NCBI GenBank assembly: GCA_000344275.1
Contig: AORU01000002.1
Location: 62,001 to 126,000 of the forward strand
Length of the DNA stretch: 64,000 nt
Source of the DNA: Streptococcus oralis subsp. tigurinus AZ_3a
Lineage (GTDB): Bacteria; Bacillota; Bacilli; Lactobacillales; Streptococcaceae
Direction of reading: 5' to 3'
The notes under the pieces are model-generated. The model was not told the DNA's origin. It worked only from the letters and a program-made list of their open reading frames with translations, and made no database searches. Position 1 is the stretch's first letter; the number at the start of each line of letters is the position of its first letter. A program made the translations under genes and the position numbers. Shown one piece after another: positions 11,412 to 23,764 of this stretch.

Positions 11412-12263
11412 ATGAACAAGCCAGACATCGCAACCATAATCGACCTCCATTTTGAAGAATTAACCGAGCTGGAGCAAGAAATCGCTCGCTATTTTTTACA
11501 ACCTGAAACGATCCAAGATGATCTCTCTTCTCAGCAAGTTACCCAGAAATTACATATCTCCCAAGCAGCGCTGACCCGCTTTGCCAAAAAGTGTGGTTTT
11601 ACAGGTTACCGAGAATTCGTCTTTCAATACCAGCATCAGGCTAGTAAACAGGACACTCATTCGCACAAACACAGTCCTTTGACCAAACGTGTTTTGCGAA
11701 GCTACAGTATCATGCGAGAACAAACGCAGGATTTGATTGACGAAGAACAACTGGAACGCGTTGCCCAGTTAATCGAAGATGCTGAGCGTGTCTACTTCTT
11801 TGGAACAGGCAGTTCCGGTCTTGTCGCTCGTGAAATGAAATTGCGTTTCATGCGTCTGGGTGTGGTCTGTGAAGCCTTAACCGATCAGGACGGCTTTGCA
11901 TGGACGACCAGCATCATGGATGAAAATTGTCTAGTACTCGGTTTCTCACTTTCTGGTACAACTCCTTCTATTTTAGACAGTCTATTAGACGCAAAAGAGA
12001 TGGGGGCCAAGACCATCCTCTTTACTAGCGCTCCAAACAAAAATAGTCAGGCCTATACAGAGACCGTTCTTGTTGCTAGCCACAGCCAGCCTTCCTACAT
12101 TCAACGGATATCCGCTCAACTCCCCATGCTCTTCCTTATAGATTTGGTTTATGCCTACTTTTTGGAAATCAATCGTGAAAGCAAGGAGAAAATCTTTAAT
12201 AGCTATTGGGAAAATAAAAAACTCAATGGCTATCGTAGACAAAAACGCGTTAGAAAATCCTAG
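11412..12263 (+). CDS. nanR: MurR/RpiR family regulator of sialic-acid genes (NanR-like)
   Basis: This 283-residue regulator has an N-terminal RpiR helix-turn-helix (about residues 1-75, with LHISQAALTRFAKKCGFTGYREF) and a C-terminal SIS sugar-phosphate-binding domain. The SIS domain carries FFGTGSSGLVAREMKLRFMRLG (about residue 130) and LGFSLSGTTPSILD. It is transcribed away from the nan genes and sits at the same place as the regulator called NanR in S. pneumoniae, which controls sialic-acid genes there. The ligand is probably an N-acetylmannosamine phosphate or similar (inference). An AAGGAG site lies just before the ATG. A cre-like site precedes the gene. Confidence 0.88.
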   Translation: MNKPDIATIIDLHFEELTELEQEIARYFLQPETIQDDLSSQQVTQKLHISQAALTRFAKKCGFTGYREFVFQYQHQASKQDTHSHKHSPLTKRVLRSYSIMREQTQDLIDEEQLERVAQLIEDAERVYFFGTGSSGLVAREMKLRFMRLGVVCEALTDQDGFAWTTSIMDENCLVLGFSLSGTTPSILDSLLDAKEMGAKTILFTSAPNKNSQAYTETVLVASHSQPSYIQRISAQLPMLFLIDLVYAYFLEINRESKEKIFNSYWENKKLNGYRRQKRVRKS

Positions 12264-12278
12264 TTTGGTTGAACCAAA

Positions 12279-13163
12279 CTAGGATTGTTTTGTCTTGAAA
12301 TGATAATAGGCTCCCAACATCCCTGCTGTATTTTGGTGATGGGCAAATTCTAATCTCGTCTTATCAGCTAGGCTTGGCACCAAGGCATCTTTTAAGGCTG
12401 TGCGGATCTTCGGCTTGAGAATAGCTTCCTGTCCCATGATACCGCCACCGAGAATGACCACTTCTGGATTGACAACGTAGCAAATATTTGCCAGACCTTT
12501 CCCAAGGTAGTCTACCATGCGGTCAATGCCAGCCATACAAATCTTGTTGCCTTCAGTAGCTTCCTTGAAGATACGTCGGCCATTCCACTGATCAACTGAG
12601 TCACCATGAGCTGTTGCTACATACTCCACCAAGGCTGTGGTAGAAGCGAGGTCTTGGAAAGCTCCATCCTGCATGTGCATATAACCGACTTCGCAAGCTG
12701 AGTTGCTAAATCCATGGAAGACTTTCCCATCCATAATCAAGCAACCACCGATACCTGTTCCAATGGTCAAGCAAAGAGTAACACTCGCTCCCTTGCCTGA
12801 ACCAGATACCGCCTCAGCCAGACCTGCACAGTTGACATCATTTTCAATCTCACAAGGGATTTCAAAGGTACTCTCAATTTCTTTTTTAAACTGAGTTCCA
12901 GCATAGTTGGGAATCTGAGGACCAGCATAGAAAATCTCACCCTTATCAGGATCCACCATTCCTGCTGAAGAAATGGCAACACCTGCTACTGGACCTTTTT
13001 CTAAATAGCTGGCTACGATATCTTTGGTCTTTTGTAAGATATGAGGTCCACCCTTTTGCGCCTCGGTTGGCATTTCATGCGATTCAACAAGCTGGCCTTC
13101 TTGGTCAATCAAGCCATATTTGATGTTGGTTCCACCAATATCAATTGCAACGTAATGTGTCAT
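12279..13163 (-). CDS. nanK: ROK family kinase, probable N-acetylmannosamine kinase
   Basis: This 294-residue ROK protein has the N-terminal phosphate loop AIDIGGTNIKYGL and the ROK region TIGTGIGGCLIMDGK...SACEVGYMHM. The usual EVGHM histidine position reads as EVGYMH here, and I do not see the CxCGxxGCxE zinc motif. The C-terminal ATPase motif VVILGGGIMGQE is present. It directly follows the N-acetylneuraminate lyase gene (17 bp). That context points to ManNAc 6-phosphorylation in sialic-acid breakdown, feeding NanE. A glucokinase or another hexosamine specificity is possible from sequence alone. Confidence 0.82.
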   Translation of the reverse strand: MTHYVAIDIGGTNIKYGLIDQEGQLVESHEMPTEAQKGGPHILQKTKDIVASYLEKGPVAGVAISSAGMVDPDKGEIFYAGPQIPNYAGTQFKKEIESTFEIPCEIENDVNCAGLAEAVSGSGKGASVTLCLTIGTGIGGCLIMDGKVFHGFSNSACEVGYMHMQDGAFQDLASTTALVEYVATAHGDSVDQWNGRRIFKEATEGNKICMAGIDRMVDYLGKGLANICYVVNPEVVILGGGIMGQEAILKPKIRTALKDALVPSLADKTRLEFAHHQNTAGMLGAYYHFKTKQS

Positions 13164-13180
13164 AAATACCTCCTTATGGA

Positions 13181-14098
13181 TTAGAGGAAGCGCTCCTTGG
13201 TTTCACGAATCAATTGAGCAGCTGCTTCTACAACTGGACGATCTTCTTCGGTCACTGGTGTCAATGGTGAACGAACTGATCCAATGTTCAAGCCTTCATT
13301 GATTTTCAAGACTTCTTTAATCACACCGTACATATTTCCATGTGCAGCAGTCAATTTACCAATGATTGCATTGATAGCGTATTGCAATTCACGCGCTGTT
13401 TCCAAGTCTTTCTCAGCAATCAACTGATTGAGTTTCAAGAAGAGTTCTGGCATCGCACCATAAGTACCACCGATACCAGCTTTAGCTCCCATGAGTCGTC
13501 CACCTAGGAACTGTTCATCTGGACCATTAAAGACGATGTGGTCTTCTCCACCAAGGCTGACAAAGGTTTGGATATCTTGAACTGGCATAGAAGAGTTCTT
13601 AACACCGATAACACGAGGATTCTTCAACATTTCTGTGTAGAGACTTGGAGTCAAAGCAACACCTGCTAACTGAGGAATGTTATAAATCACATAGTCTGTG
13701 TTTGGAGCTGCAGCACTGATATCGTTCCAGTATTTAGCAACTGAGTATTCTGGCAAGCGGAAGTAAATCGGTGGAATCGTTGCAATAGCATCTACTCCCA
13801 AGCTTTCTGCGTGGCGAGCAAGTTCTATACTGTCTTTGGTATTGTTGCAAGCTACGTGAGCGATAATGGTCAATTTTCCTTTGGCAACTGCCATGACTTC
13901 TTCCAAAATCAACTTGCGGTCCTCTACACTTTGGTAGATACATTCACCAGAAGAACCGTTGACATAGAGACCTTGAACTCCCTTATCAATAAAGTATTGA
14001 ACCAAGGCACGCGTACGCTCTGGACTGACTTCTCCTTGATCATCATAACATGCGTAGAAGGCTGGAATGACACCTTCGTATTTTTTTAAATCTGACAT
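13181..14098 (-). CDS. nanA: N-acetylneuraminate lyase
   Basis: This 305-residue (beta/alpha)8 aldolase of the DapA/NanA superfamily splits sialic acid into N-acetylmannosamine and pyruvate. The substrate loop VNGSSGECIYQSVEDR (about residue 46) has the GSSGE signature of the sialate lyases. YNIPQLAGVALT (about residue 137) carries the catalytic Tyr, and RVIGVKNSS (about residue 165) the Schiff-base Lys. It is the first gene of a unit with nanK. The upstream region 14099-14268 holds a cre-like site and a palindromic motif shared with other nan promoters. The symbol nanA is also used for the sialidase in streptococci. Confidence 0.93.
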   Translation of the reverse strand: MSDLKKYEGVIPAFYACYDDQGEVSPERTRALVQYFIDKGVQGLYVNGSSGECIYQSVEDRKLILEEVMAVAKGKLTIIAHVACNNTKDSIELARHAESLGVDAIATIPPIYFRLPEYSVAKYWNDISAAAPNTDYVIYNIPQLAGVALTPSLYTEMLKNPRVIGVKNSSMPVQDIQTFVSLGGEDHIVFNGPDEQFLGGRLMGAKAGIGGTYGAMPELFLKLNQLIAEKDLETARELQYAINAIIGKLTAAHGNMYGVIKEVLKINEGLNIGSVRSPLTPVTEEDRPVVEAAAQLIRETKERFL

Positions 14099-14170
14099 AG
14101 ATTTTCTCCTAAGATTTCTTTTTTCTGCTAAGAGCAGTTCTATTTTTTACAAGTTTAGTATACACCTTGT

Positions 14171-14184
14171 GAAAATCGCTTTCA
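14171..14184 (-). promoter_or_regulatory. cre-like site upstream of the lyase gene
   Basis: On the minus strand, TGAAAGCGATTTTC matches the CcpA consensus at 12 of 14 positions. It lies 73-86 bp upstream of the lyase start, consistent with catabolite control. Confidence 0.5.
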
Positions 14185-14240
14185 ATATCTTGTATACACT
14201 TAGATTTTAGTTTCTACTTGTATTTTAGAAACTGTAACGA

Positions 14241-14260
14241 TTGAAAGTAGTTTCAGAAAC
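14241..14260. promoter_or_regulatory. Putative NanR operator upstream of the lyase-kinase unit
   Basis: TTGAAAGTAGTTTCAG has TGAAA/TTTCA arms around GTAG. Near-identical motifs occur upstream of nanE (20032), the sialidase (23707) and the esterase (24863). Shared placement in leftward nan promoters makes it a candidate operator of the RpiR regulator. Confidence 0.5.
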
Positions 14261-14268
14261 AAGCCATC

Positions 14269-14913
14269 CTACTGGTATTTGGCGAAGATTTTCTCCATCA
14301 AACCTGCTTGGAGAAAGACTAGCAAACCAAAGCCAAAGAGGATAAAGGCTGATCCACCCAAAAGGAGAGTGAAGGCGGATAGATAAAGAACCATCACAAT
14401 AAGAAAGAGAATGGCTAACATGAGGAAGAACCATGGAAAGTTAAAACTTGCCAAGATAAGCCCTTTTTGCAGCACTTCTTTCCAAGACAAATCATAGCGC
14501 GCAGCGATGGGATAACTAGCCAGCATCACGAGAGTGAGGAAGATGAGAATCCCCAAACAAATAGCTTTCACAATCTGGAAAGGCAAAGCAGTCTGTCCCC
14601 AGAAGAGATAGAGGTCTAGAAGGCTTAATGACACAATGCCTAACTCCAGCAAACCTAACTGGAAACCCAGTTTCAGATTTTGCTTGAAGGCTCTTAGATA
14701 AGTTCGAAAGACTGGTACCCGTCTGCTTCTCTTAATCTCAAACATGGTTTCATAGAGGCTGATTTTCGCCACTCCAATCGTCACAATGGGCAAACAAGAG
14801 ACGACAAAAAGAAGATTGACTGTGACGATATCCAAAACCTTCTCACTGAAACGCATGAGAAAATTATCTGTATCAAATGCTGCCTTGATAAGGCTTACTC
14901 CTTTTTGTGCCAT
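14269..14913 (-). CDS. DUF624 (YesL-like) membrane protein
   Basis: This 214-residue membrane protein has five to six hydrophobic segments. Its N-terminal region (DIVTVNLLFVVSCLPIVTIGVAKISLYETM) is the classic DUF624/YesL signature, including the CLPIVTIG motif. YesL-like proteins commonly sit beside carbohydrate ABC transporters and may assist transporter assembly or regulation, but no mechanism is established. Here it lies between the YhcH-like gene (20 bp upstream) and the lyase gene. The equivalent pneumococcal locus has a similar protein. Function in sialic-acid use is inferred from position only. Confidence 0.83.
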   Translation of the reverse strand: MAQKGVSLIKAAFDTDNFLMRFSEKVLDIVTVNLLFVVSCLPIVTIGVAKISLYETMFEIKRSRRVPVFRTYLRAFKQNLKLGFQLGLLELGIVSLSLLDLYLFWGQTALPFQIVKAICLGILIFLTLVMLASYPIAARYDLSWKEVLQKGLILASFNFPWFFLMLAILFLIVMVLYLSAFTLLLGGSAFILFGFGLLVFLQAGLMEKIFAKYQ

Positions 14914-14933
14914 GTTTGCTCCTCCTGATTCTT

Positions 14934-15386
14934 TTAATCAATCAAAATTTTAAAGAGATATTTGCGAACCTTTTCTTCCATCCCTGCGTAGCCATTTGGC
15001 TGGTGAGGTTCTCCTGGGAAGAAAATCGCAAAATTGTGATAGCCCAACAAGAGTGGGTATTTTTCATGACAATGGACAAAGCCAATGTCGCTCGCTTCGT
15101 CGAATGCTACTGCTTCGTCTTTGATACGTGAACCGTAGCTCGAGTATTCATGTCCTTCTACCAGTAAATGCAAATCTGCATAGTTCTTATGGTGTTCAAA
15201 TTGATCATTTTCAGCTTGATTGAGGACATTTTCCTGAACAACTAGAAAGACCTTGTCCCCGTCAATCTCATACTTACCGAGTTCGAAAGAATCCTTACGG
15301 TGCTGATAGAGATAGCCGATAGCCTTGTCTAGATTGGGATGAATCCCCTTGTAAAAGGCGATGTTTTTCAAATCGTCAAAAATCAT
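14934..15386 (-). CDS. YhcH/YjgK/YiaL family protein (sugar isomer-handling cupin)
   Basis: This 150-residue single-domain beta-sandwich protein has the family pattern NLDKAIGYLYQHRKDSFELGKYEIDGDKVF, then HKNYADLHLLVEGHEY and the C-terminal FFPGEPHQPNGY. The His/Glu residues in DLHLLVEG and FPGEPHQP form the expected metal pocket. Relatives lie in sialic-acid operons of many bacteria, including E. coli yhcH, and are proposed to handle sialic-acid anomers or a downstream sugar. That role is not proven. It is the first gene of the pair with the DUF624 gene. Confidence 0.85.
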   Translation of the reverse strand: MIFDDLKNIAFYKGIHPNLDKAIGYLYQHRKDSFELGKYEIDGDKVFLVVQENVLNQAENDQFEHHKNYADLHLLVEGHEYSSYGSRIKDEAVAFDEASDIGFVHCHEKYPLLLGYHNFAIFFPGEPHQPNGYAGMEEKVRKYLFKILID

Positions 15387-15726
15387 ACTGTTTCCTTCGT
15401 TTCTGATAGTTACTAGTTTTCAGTTCCGAATTATCCTTCCTCTATTTCCCTGTAATAATGCGGATGGAAGCAAATTTCTTCGGTATTTCATTCCTAATTT
15501 TTGAGCCTTTTGCTCTTTCATCGTCAGTCTCAAAAATTCCGTCTAAGATAAGCGTAAGATGCTTATCTTAGATACCACTAAAGCGGGAAATAGTTACCAT
15601 AAAACGAACCTACTCTAACTAGTATCATGAAAAGAGTTCATTCTTAAGTTTATAAGTGTCTGACAAAACTTCACGAAGCAACTGCATACTCTCCATTTTG
15701 TAGACACTTATAACTCTATATTCTCT
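15387..15726. repeat. Non-coding stretch with three inverted repeats
   Basis: No gene is supported here. Three hairpins are visible: AATTTTTGAG / CTCAAAAATT (15496-15505 and 15539-15548); a perfect 12-bp pair TCTAAGATAAGC / GCTTATCTTAGA (15552-15563 and 15571-15582); and TATAAGTGTCTGACAAAA against TTTTGTAGACACTTATA (15651-15668 and 15696-15712, one bulge). The last pair resembles termini of a small non-autonomous element, about 62 bp end to end. The promoter of the YhcH unit must also lie here. Confidence 0.5.
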
Positions 15727-15829
15727 TATACTCAATGAAAATCGAAGAACAAACTAGGAAGCTAACCGCAGGCAATACTTAAGTATGCCGAGGCGATGCT
15801 AAAGTAGTTTAATTTCGATTTTCTCAGGG
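15727..15829. repeat. BOX-type repeat, short degenerate form
   Basis: It starts TATACTCAATGAAAATCGAAGAACAAACTAGG-like (shown in two parts: TATACTCAATGAAAATC, then AACTAGGAAGCTAACCGCAG) and continues through a CCGAGGCGATGC core to a degenerate end. This matches the boxC and boxA ends of the mitis-group BOX repeat without boxB. It ends 3 bp before the stop codon of the permease gene at 15832. Confidence 0.7.
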
Positions 15830-15831
15830 TC

Positions 15832-16671
15832 TTAACCTTTAACCGCTCCCATAGTAATCCCTTGAGTGAAGGATTTTTGGAAGACAAGGAAGACCGTTAC
15901 GATTGGCACGGCTGCAAGAGCTGCACCCGCCATGATCAAACCGTAGTTGGTTGCCATTTCGGCCTGCATGGTCGCAACCCCGAGTGAGATAGTCAAGTTT
16001 TGACGTGAAGTCAACATAACCAACTGCATAAAGTAGTCGTTCCAAGTATTGATGAAGGTAAAGATTGCAAGGGCTGCAAATCCTGGTTTCACAATAGGGA
16101 AGGCTACGCTCCAGAAAGTACGAATCTCACCACAACCGTCTATTTTAGCTGATTCAAGCAATTCTGTCGGGATGTTTTCACTGAATTGTTTCATAAGGAA
16201 GACCCCGAATGGCCATCCGATCAAAGGCAAGATAACTGCCCAAAGTGTATCGTGAATTCCCATGAAGTTGACAATACGTACCAATGGTACAAGGACAACT
16301 TGTTTTGGAAGAGCCATAGCAGCGATAAAGACTGCAAAGAGAATGCGTTGACCATAGAAACGTTTCTTAGCCAAGACATAACCTGCTAGAGAAGAGGTTG
16401 CACAGACTAAGAACATGGTTACTAGTGAGATAAATACAGAGTTCCACATCCACTGCATAGCAGGGTTTTGCACCATGAGTTGTTGGAAGTTTTCCATGGT
16501 TGGCATTTTAGGGAACCACTGTGGCGGAATCATAATGGTGTCAGGTTGTGATTTGAAGGCCCCTGTCAAGATCCAGTAGAAGGGAAAGATGAACAGTACG
16601 GTCAACAAGAGCAAGATAATCGTTGAAATAACAGTAAAAGCTGTTAAGGGTTTCTTTTGTGTAGGTTGCAT
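15832..16671 (-). CDS. Carbohydrate ABC transporter permease (MalG-like), sialic-acid locus
   Basis: This 279-residue inner-membrane permease has six hydrophobic segments. The EAA loop ELLESAKIDGCGEIRTFWSVAFPIVKPG (about residues 180-207) is the coupling site for the ATPase. It pairs with the permease at 16687 and the lipoprotein at 17774. No ATPase gene is present in the cluster; streptococcal sugar importers of this class often use a shared MsmK ATPase encoded elsewhere. By position it corresponds to one of the two pneumococcal sialic-acid/ManNAc transporters (SatABC or SP_1681-1683 type); which one is unresolved. An AAAGGAG site precedes the ATG. Confidence 0.88.
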   Translation of the reverse strand: MQPTQKKPLTAFTVISTIILLLLTVLFIFPFYWILTGAFKSQPDTIMIPPQWFPKMPTMENFQQLMVQNPAMQWMWNSVFISLVTMFLVCATSSLAGYVLAKKRFYGQRILFAVFIAAMALPKQVVLVPLVRIVNFMGIHDTLWAVILPLIGWPFGVFLMKQFSENIPTELLESAKIDGCGEIRTFWSVAFPIVKPGFAALAIFTFINTWNDYFMQLVMLTSRQNLTISLGVATMQAEMATNYGLIMAGAALAAVPIVTVFLVFQKSFTQGITMGAVKG

Positions 16672-16686
16672 AACTGTCTCCTTTCT

Positions 16687-17574
16687 TTAGTATTCTACGT
16701 CGTTTCCGAGGATCTTGAATTGAGCAAAGCTGACAATGGCAATCATCACTGCCAAGAAGACACCGATGGTATTTGCATAGCCGTACTCTGTCAATTGGAA
16801 GGCTTTTTCGTAAAGGTAGTACATCAAGGTACTTGTTGAATAGTTTGGACCACCAGATGTCAACAACTGAATCAAGGCGAAACATTGGAATGAGTTGATG
16901 GTTGTGATGATCGCGATGTAAAGAGTTGTTGGAAGAAGGCTAGGCCATTTGATCTTCCAGAAGACTTGAAATTCAGTCGCACCGTCAACACGCGCTGCTT
17001 CAACAAGTGAGTTGTCAATATTCCCCATGGCAGCGATATAAAGGATAATCGGTTGACCAACAGATGTTGTCAAAAGGATAATCATAATCGCTAGCAAAGC
17101 CCAGTTTTTGTCACCCAGCCAAGAAATGTTTTGGCTGATGATATGACTTGACTTAAGGACAAAGTTTAGAATCCCTGATAGGGGGTCATAGATCCATTTC
17201 CATACAACCGTTACGGCAACACTACCTGTAACTACAGGAAGGAAGAAGACGAAACGATAGAAAGATCGAGCAATCGCATTTTGATGATAGGTTTGAGATG
17301 CCACAAAGAGCGAGAAGAGAACCACAATCGGAACAGATCCGATAACCAGGATAACGGTATTGATCAAAGACTTCATAAAGACAGGGTCTTTAAACATGCG
17401 AATGTAGTTGTCCAAGCCCACAAACTCAAATTTAGTCATGGAGTAGTTAAAGAAACTTGTAATGAATCCCATAATCATAGGAGCCAAAACAAAGATGACA
17501 AAGAAGAATAACACCGGTGCTAGGAAAGCGTAGGAAATCACTGTTTCCCGCATACGAATTTTATTGACTTTCAC
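16687..17574 (-). CDS. Carbohydrate ABC transporter permease (MalF-like), sialic-acid locus
   Basis: This permease of about 295 residues has six hydrophobic segments (YAFLAPVLFFFVIFVLAP at the N-terminus) and the EAA loop EAARVDGATEFQVFWKIKWPSLLP (about residues 205-228). I place the start at the GTG at 17574 (MKVNKIRMRETV) because AGAGG lies 8 bp upstream. An in-frame GTG three codons earlier abuts the ribosome site, and an ATG at 17553 is also possible. It is 15 bp upstream of the partner permease and 190 bp after the binding-protein gene, from which it is separated by a strong hairpin. Confidence 0.87.
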   Translation of the reverse strand: MKVNKIRMRETVISYAFLAPVLFFFVIFVLAPMIMGFITSFFNYSMTKFEFVGLDNYIRMFKDPVFMKSLINTVILVIGSVPIVVLFSLFVASQTYHQNAIARSFYRFVFFLPVVTGSVAVTVVWKWIYDPLSGILNFVLKSSHIISQNISWLGDKNWALLAIMIILLTTSVGQPIILYIAAMGNIDNSLVEAARVDGATEFQVFWKIKWPSLLPTTLYIAIITTINSFQCFALIQLLTSGGPNYSTSTLMYYLYEKAFQLTEYGYANTIGVFLAVMIAIVSFAQFKILGNDVEY

Positions 17575-17713
17575 AGTCGGCACCTCTCTTTCAAATAGAA
17601 TAGTTTTTGATTTTCTTGAACTGTTTTAAAACCAAAATGAAATTTTTTAAGATTCGCTTATGTAAGAACTTCATTTTAATTTCGTGACAGTTCCTACCAT
17701 TTCAAACAAAAGT

Positions 17714-17752
17714 CCCCCTTTTCTTACACCATAGTGCACAGGGAAAAGGGGG
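17714..17752 (-). terminator. G/C hairpin between the binding-protein and permease genes
   Basis: Ten-base-pair stem CCCCCTTTTC / GAAAAGGGGG with a 19-nt loop. On the minus strand it follows the lipoprotein gene. It probably stabilises the upstream mRNA or partly terminates, giving more binding protein than permease, as in other sugar ABC operons. Confidence 0.6.
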
Positions 17753-17773
17753 GGAATCAATCTGACTTAGTGC

Positions 17774-19150
<1,377 letters not shown>

Positions 19151-19157
19151 TTATATT

Positions 19158-19171
19158 TGTATACGTTTTCA
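19158..19171 (-). promoter_or_regulatory. cre-like site upstream of the binding-protein gene
   Basis: Minus-strand TGAAAACGTATACA matches the CcpA consensus TGWNANCGNTNWCA at 13 of 14 positions, the best cre match in the locus. It lies 56 bp upstream of the lipoprotein start, where binding would block transcription. Confidence 0.65.
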
Positions 19172-19215
19172 TTCCATCCGACGCATCGACCACTCTCCTC
19201 TTTTTTGAGATTGTG

Positions 19216-19914
19216 TTATTTAAGACCGGCAACAAAGCGTTCCGTAATCTCTTTTGGTCTAGTAATCGCTCCACCAACAACGATACCTCGCACCCCATAT
19301 TCAAGGATTTGCTTAGCTTGTTCTGGTGTATGAATTTTCCCTTCAGCGATGACATCCACACCTGCTTCACACAGTTTTTTGATCAGTTCAAAGTCTGGAC
19401 CATCTACTTTGGGACTATAAGAGGTGTAGCCTGATAGGGTTGTTCCCACAAAATCAATCCCTGCTTCAACTGCTGCTATTCCTTCTTCAAAAGTACTGGT
19501 ATCAGCCATTAAGAGTTGATGCGGATATTTTTCTTTGACTTGTCGGATAAAGTCTTGGATTTCCAAACCGTCGTAACGTTCACGTTTGGTACAATCCAGA
19601 GCAATGACCTCGATGTCTAGTTCAGCCAGTTCATCGACTTCTCTCATTGTAGCAGTGATGAAGGGTTCTTGTGGCGGATAGTCACGTTTGATAATCCCGA
19701 TAATCGGGAGTTTCGTAACCTCCTTGATCTCCTTGATATCACGAACACTGTTTGCTCGGATACCGACTGCTCCACCTTGCTCAGCCGCTTTGACTAGCAA
19801 GGGAATGACTCCTCCCGCTTCTGTATAAAGCGGTTCGTGAGGAAGTGCCTGGCAAGAGACAATGATTCCATCTTTGATTTGTTCAATCAAGGCTTCTTTG
19901 CTGATCTGTGGCAT
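19216..19914 (-). CDS. nanE: N-acetylmannosamine-6-phosphate 2-epimerase
   Basis: This 232-residue TIM-barrel enzyme converts ManNAc-6-P to GlcNAc-6-P. The start [16 protein letters not shown] is chosen because GGGAGG lies 8 bp upstream; an in-frame extension to 19959 lacks this. Motifs are [49 protein letters not shown] (with catalytic Lys in the barrel) and [13 protein letters not shown], ending in the phosphate site [11 protein letters not shown]. With the lyase and ROK kinase it completes the path from sialic acid to the amino-sugar pool. Promoter and operator motifs are found upstream. Confidence 0.95.
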   Translation of the reverse strand: MPQISKEALIEQIKDGIIVSCQALPHEPLYTEAGGVIPLLVKAAEQGGAVGIRANSVRDIKEIKEVTKLPIIGIIKRDYPPQEPFITATMREVDELAELDIEVIALDCTKRERYDGLEIQDFIRQVKEKYPHQLLMADTSTFEEGIAAVEAGIDFVGTTLSGYTSYSPKVDGPDFELIKKLCEAGVDVIAEGKIHTPEQAKQILEYGVRGIVVGGAITRPKEITERFVAGLK

Positions 19915-19947
19915 CCTCTTTCCTCCCTTTCTTGTTCTTATGGGCTT

Positions 19948-19976
19948 ATTATATATCATTCGTTAAGCGCTTTCAA
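19948..19976 (-). promoter_or_regulatory. nanE promoter with overlapping cre-like site
   Basis: Minus-strand -35 TTGAAA (19971-19976) and -10 TATAAT (19948-19953) are separated by 17 bp. TGAAAGCGCTTAAC (19962-19975) overlaps the -35 and matches cre at 12 of 14 positions, so CcpA binding would compete with RNA polymerase. Confidence 0.65.
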
Positions 19977-20031
19977 TAGATTGTGGTAGAATAGATTTCA
20001 GTTTCAAAACTATTTTATAGAACAGACTATC

Positions 20032-20047
20032 CTGAAAGTAGTTTCAG
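20032..20047. promoter_or_regulatory. Putative NanR operator upstream of nanE
   Basis: Perfect palindromic arms in CTGAAAGTAGTTTCAG. It lies 56 bp upstream of the nanE -35 box. This is the clearest copy of the motif repeated upstream of the lyase, sialidase and esterase genes. An upstream position fits an activator. Confidence 0.55.
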
Positions 20048-20087
20048 ACTTCTTATGATTTCGAATCAAGCTGAATTTAATAAAGAA

Positions 20088-20115
20088 AGATAGCAGGCTG
20101 AAAAACCTGCTATCT
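20088..20115 (-). terminator. Terminator of the sialidase gene
   Basis: Perfect 10-bp stem AGATAGCAGG / CCTGCTATCT with an 8-nt loop. On the minus strand it is followed by a T-rich stretch. Confidence 0.75.
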
Positions 20116-20146
20116 CTTCTGAGACTTATTTAAATACTTTTGCTTA

Positions 20147-23427
<3,281 letters not shown>

Positions 23428-23706
23428 GTTTGTCCTTTCATTTTTCATAAAATAAAGCGCTTTCTTTTTTCTTTAAAAATTTTTATTGTCTCTCAAGAGA
23501 CAAGTTTTACAAGAAAGTATCCAACTTAATGAGAGCTCCCAATCCTCTCCCGTTTTCTGCTGAGCCCGAGTTTTTAACCACCCGGCAGCCTTTTTCCTCC
23601 TTTCACAAGTGACTTTTCCTTTATTATACAATAAAGTCTTATATTTATATCTGTGTTCCCACAGAATAGATTTTACTTTTAAGAATATTTTAATATTTTA
23701 AATTTT
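23428..23706 (-). promoter_or_regulatory. Promoter and long leader of the sialidase gene
   Basis: No other gene is seen here. A minus-strand TATAAT (about 23624-23629, within TTGTATAATAAAGG) suggests a start near 23615 and a leader of about 190 nt. The leader contains a ribosome-site-like AAAGGAGG with no ATG after it, an 8-bp hairpin TTGTCTCT / AGAGACAA (23486-23503) followed by an A/T run, and a cre-like core AAAGCGCTTT (23455-23464) just ahead of the start codon. The hairpin could attenuate transcription. Confidence 0.45.
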
Positions 23707-23722
23707 CTAAAAGTACTTTCAG
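23707..23722. promoter_or_regulatory. Putative NanR operator upstream of the sialidase
   Basis: CTAAAAGTACTTTCAG, one arm exact and one with a single change relative to the nanE copy. It lies about 80 bp upstream of the proposed -10 box. Confidence 0.45.
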
Positions 23723-23738
23723 ATTTTGGACATAAAAA

Positions 23739-23758
23739 AGAGAGCTCCTGGGCTCTCT
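23739..23758 (-). terminator. Terminator of the esterase gene
   Basis: Stem AGAGAGC / GCTCTCT with a 6-nt loop; on the minus strand it is followed by six T. It lies just downstream of the esterase stop at 23765. Confidence 0.8.
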
Positions 23759-23764
23759 CATTCA

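Noticed and set aside
15651..15712. Insertion sequence
   Set aside because: Has inverted ends but only 62 bp and no transposase; at most a mini-element, listed as repeat.
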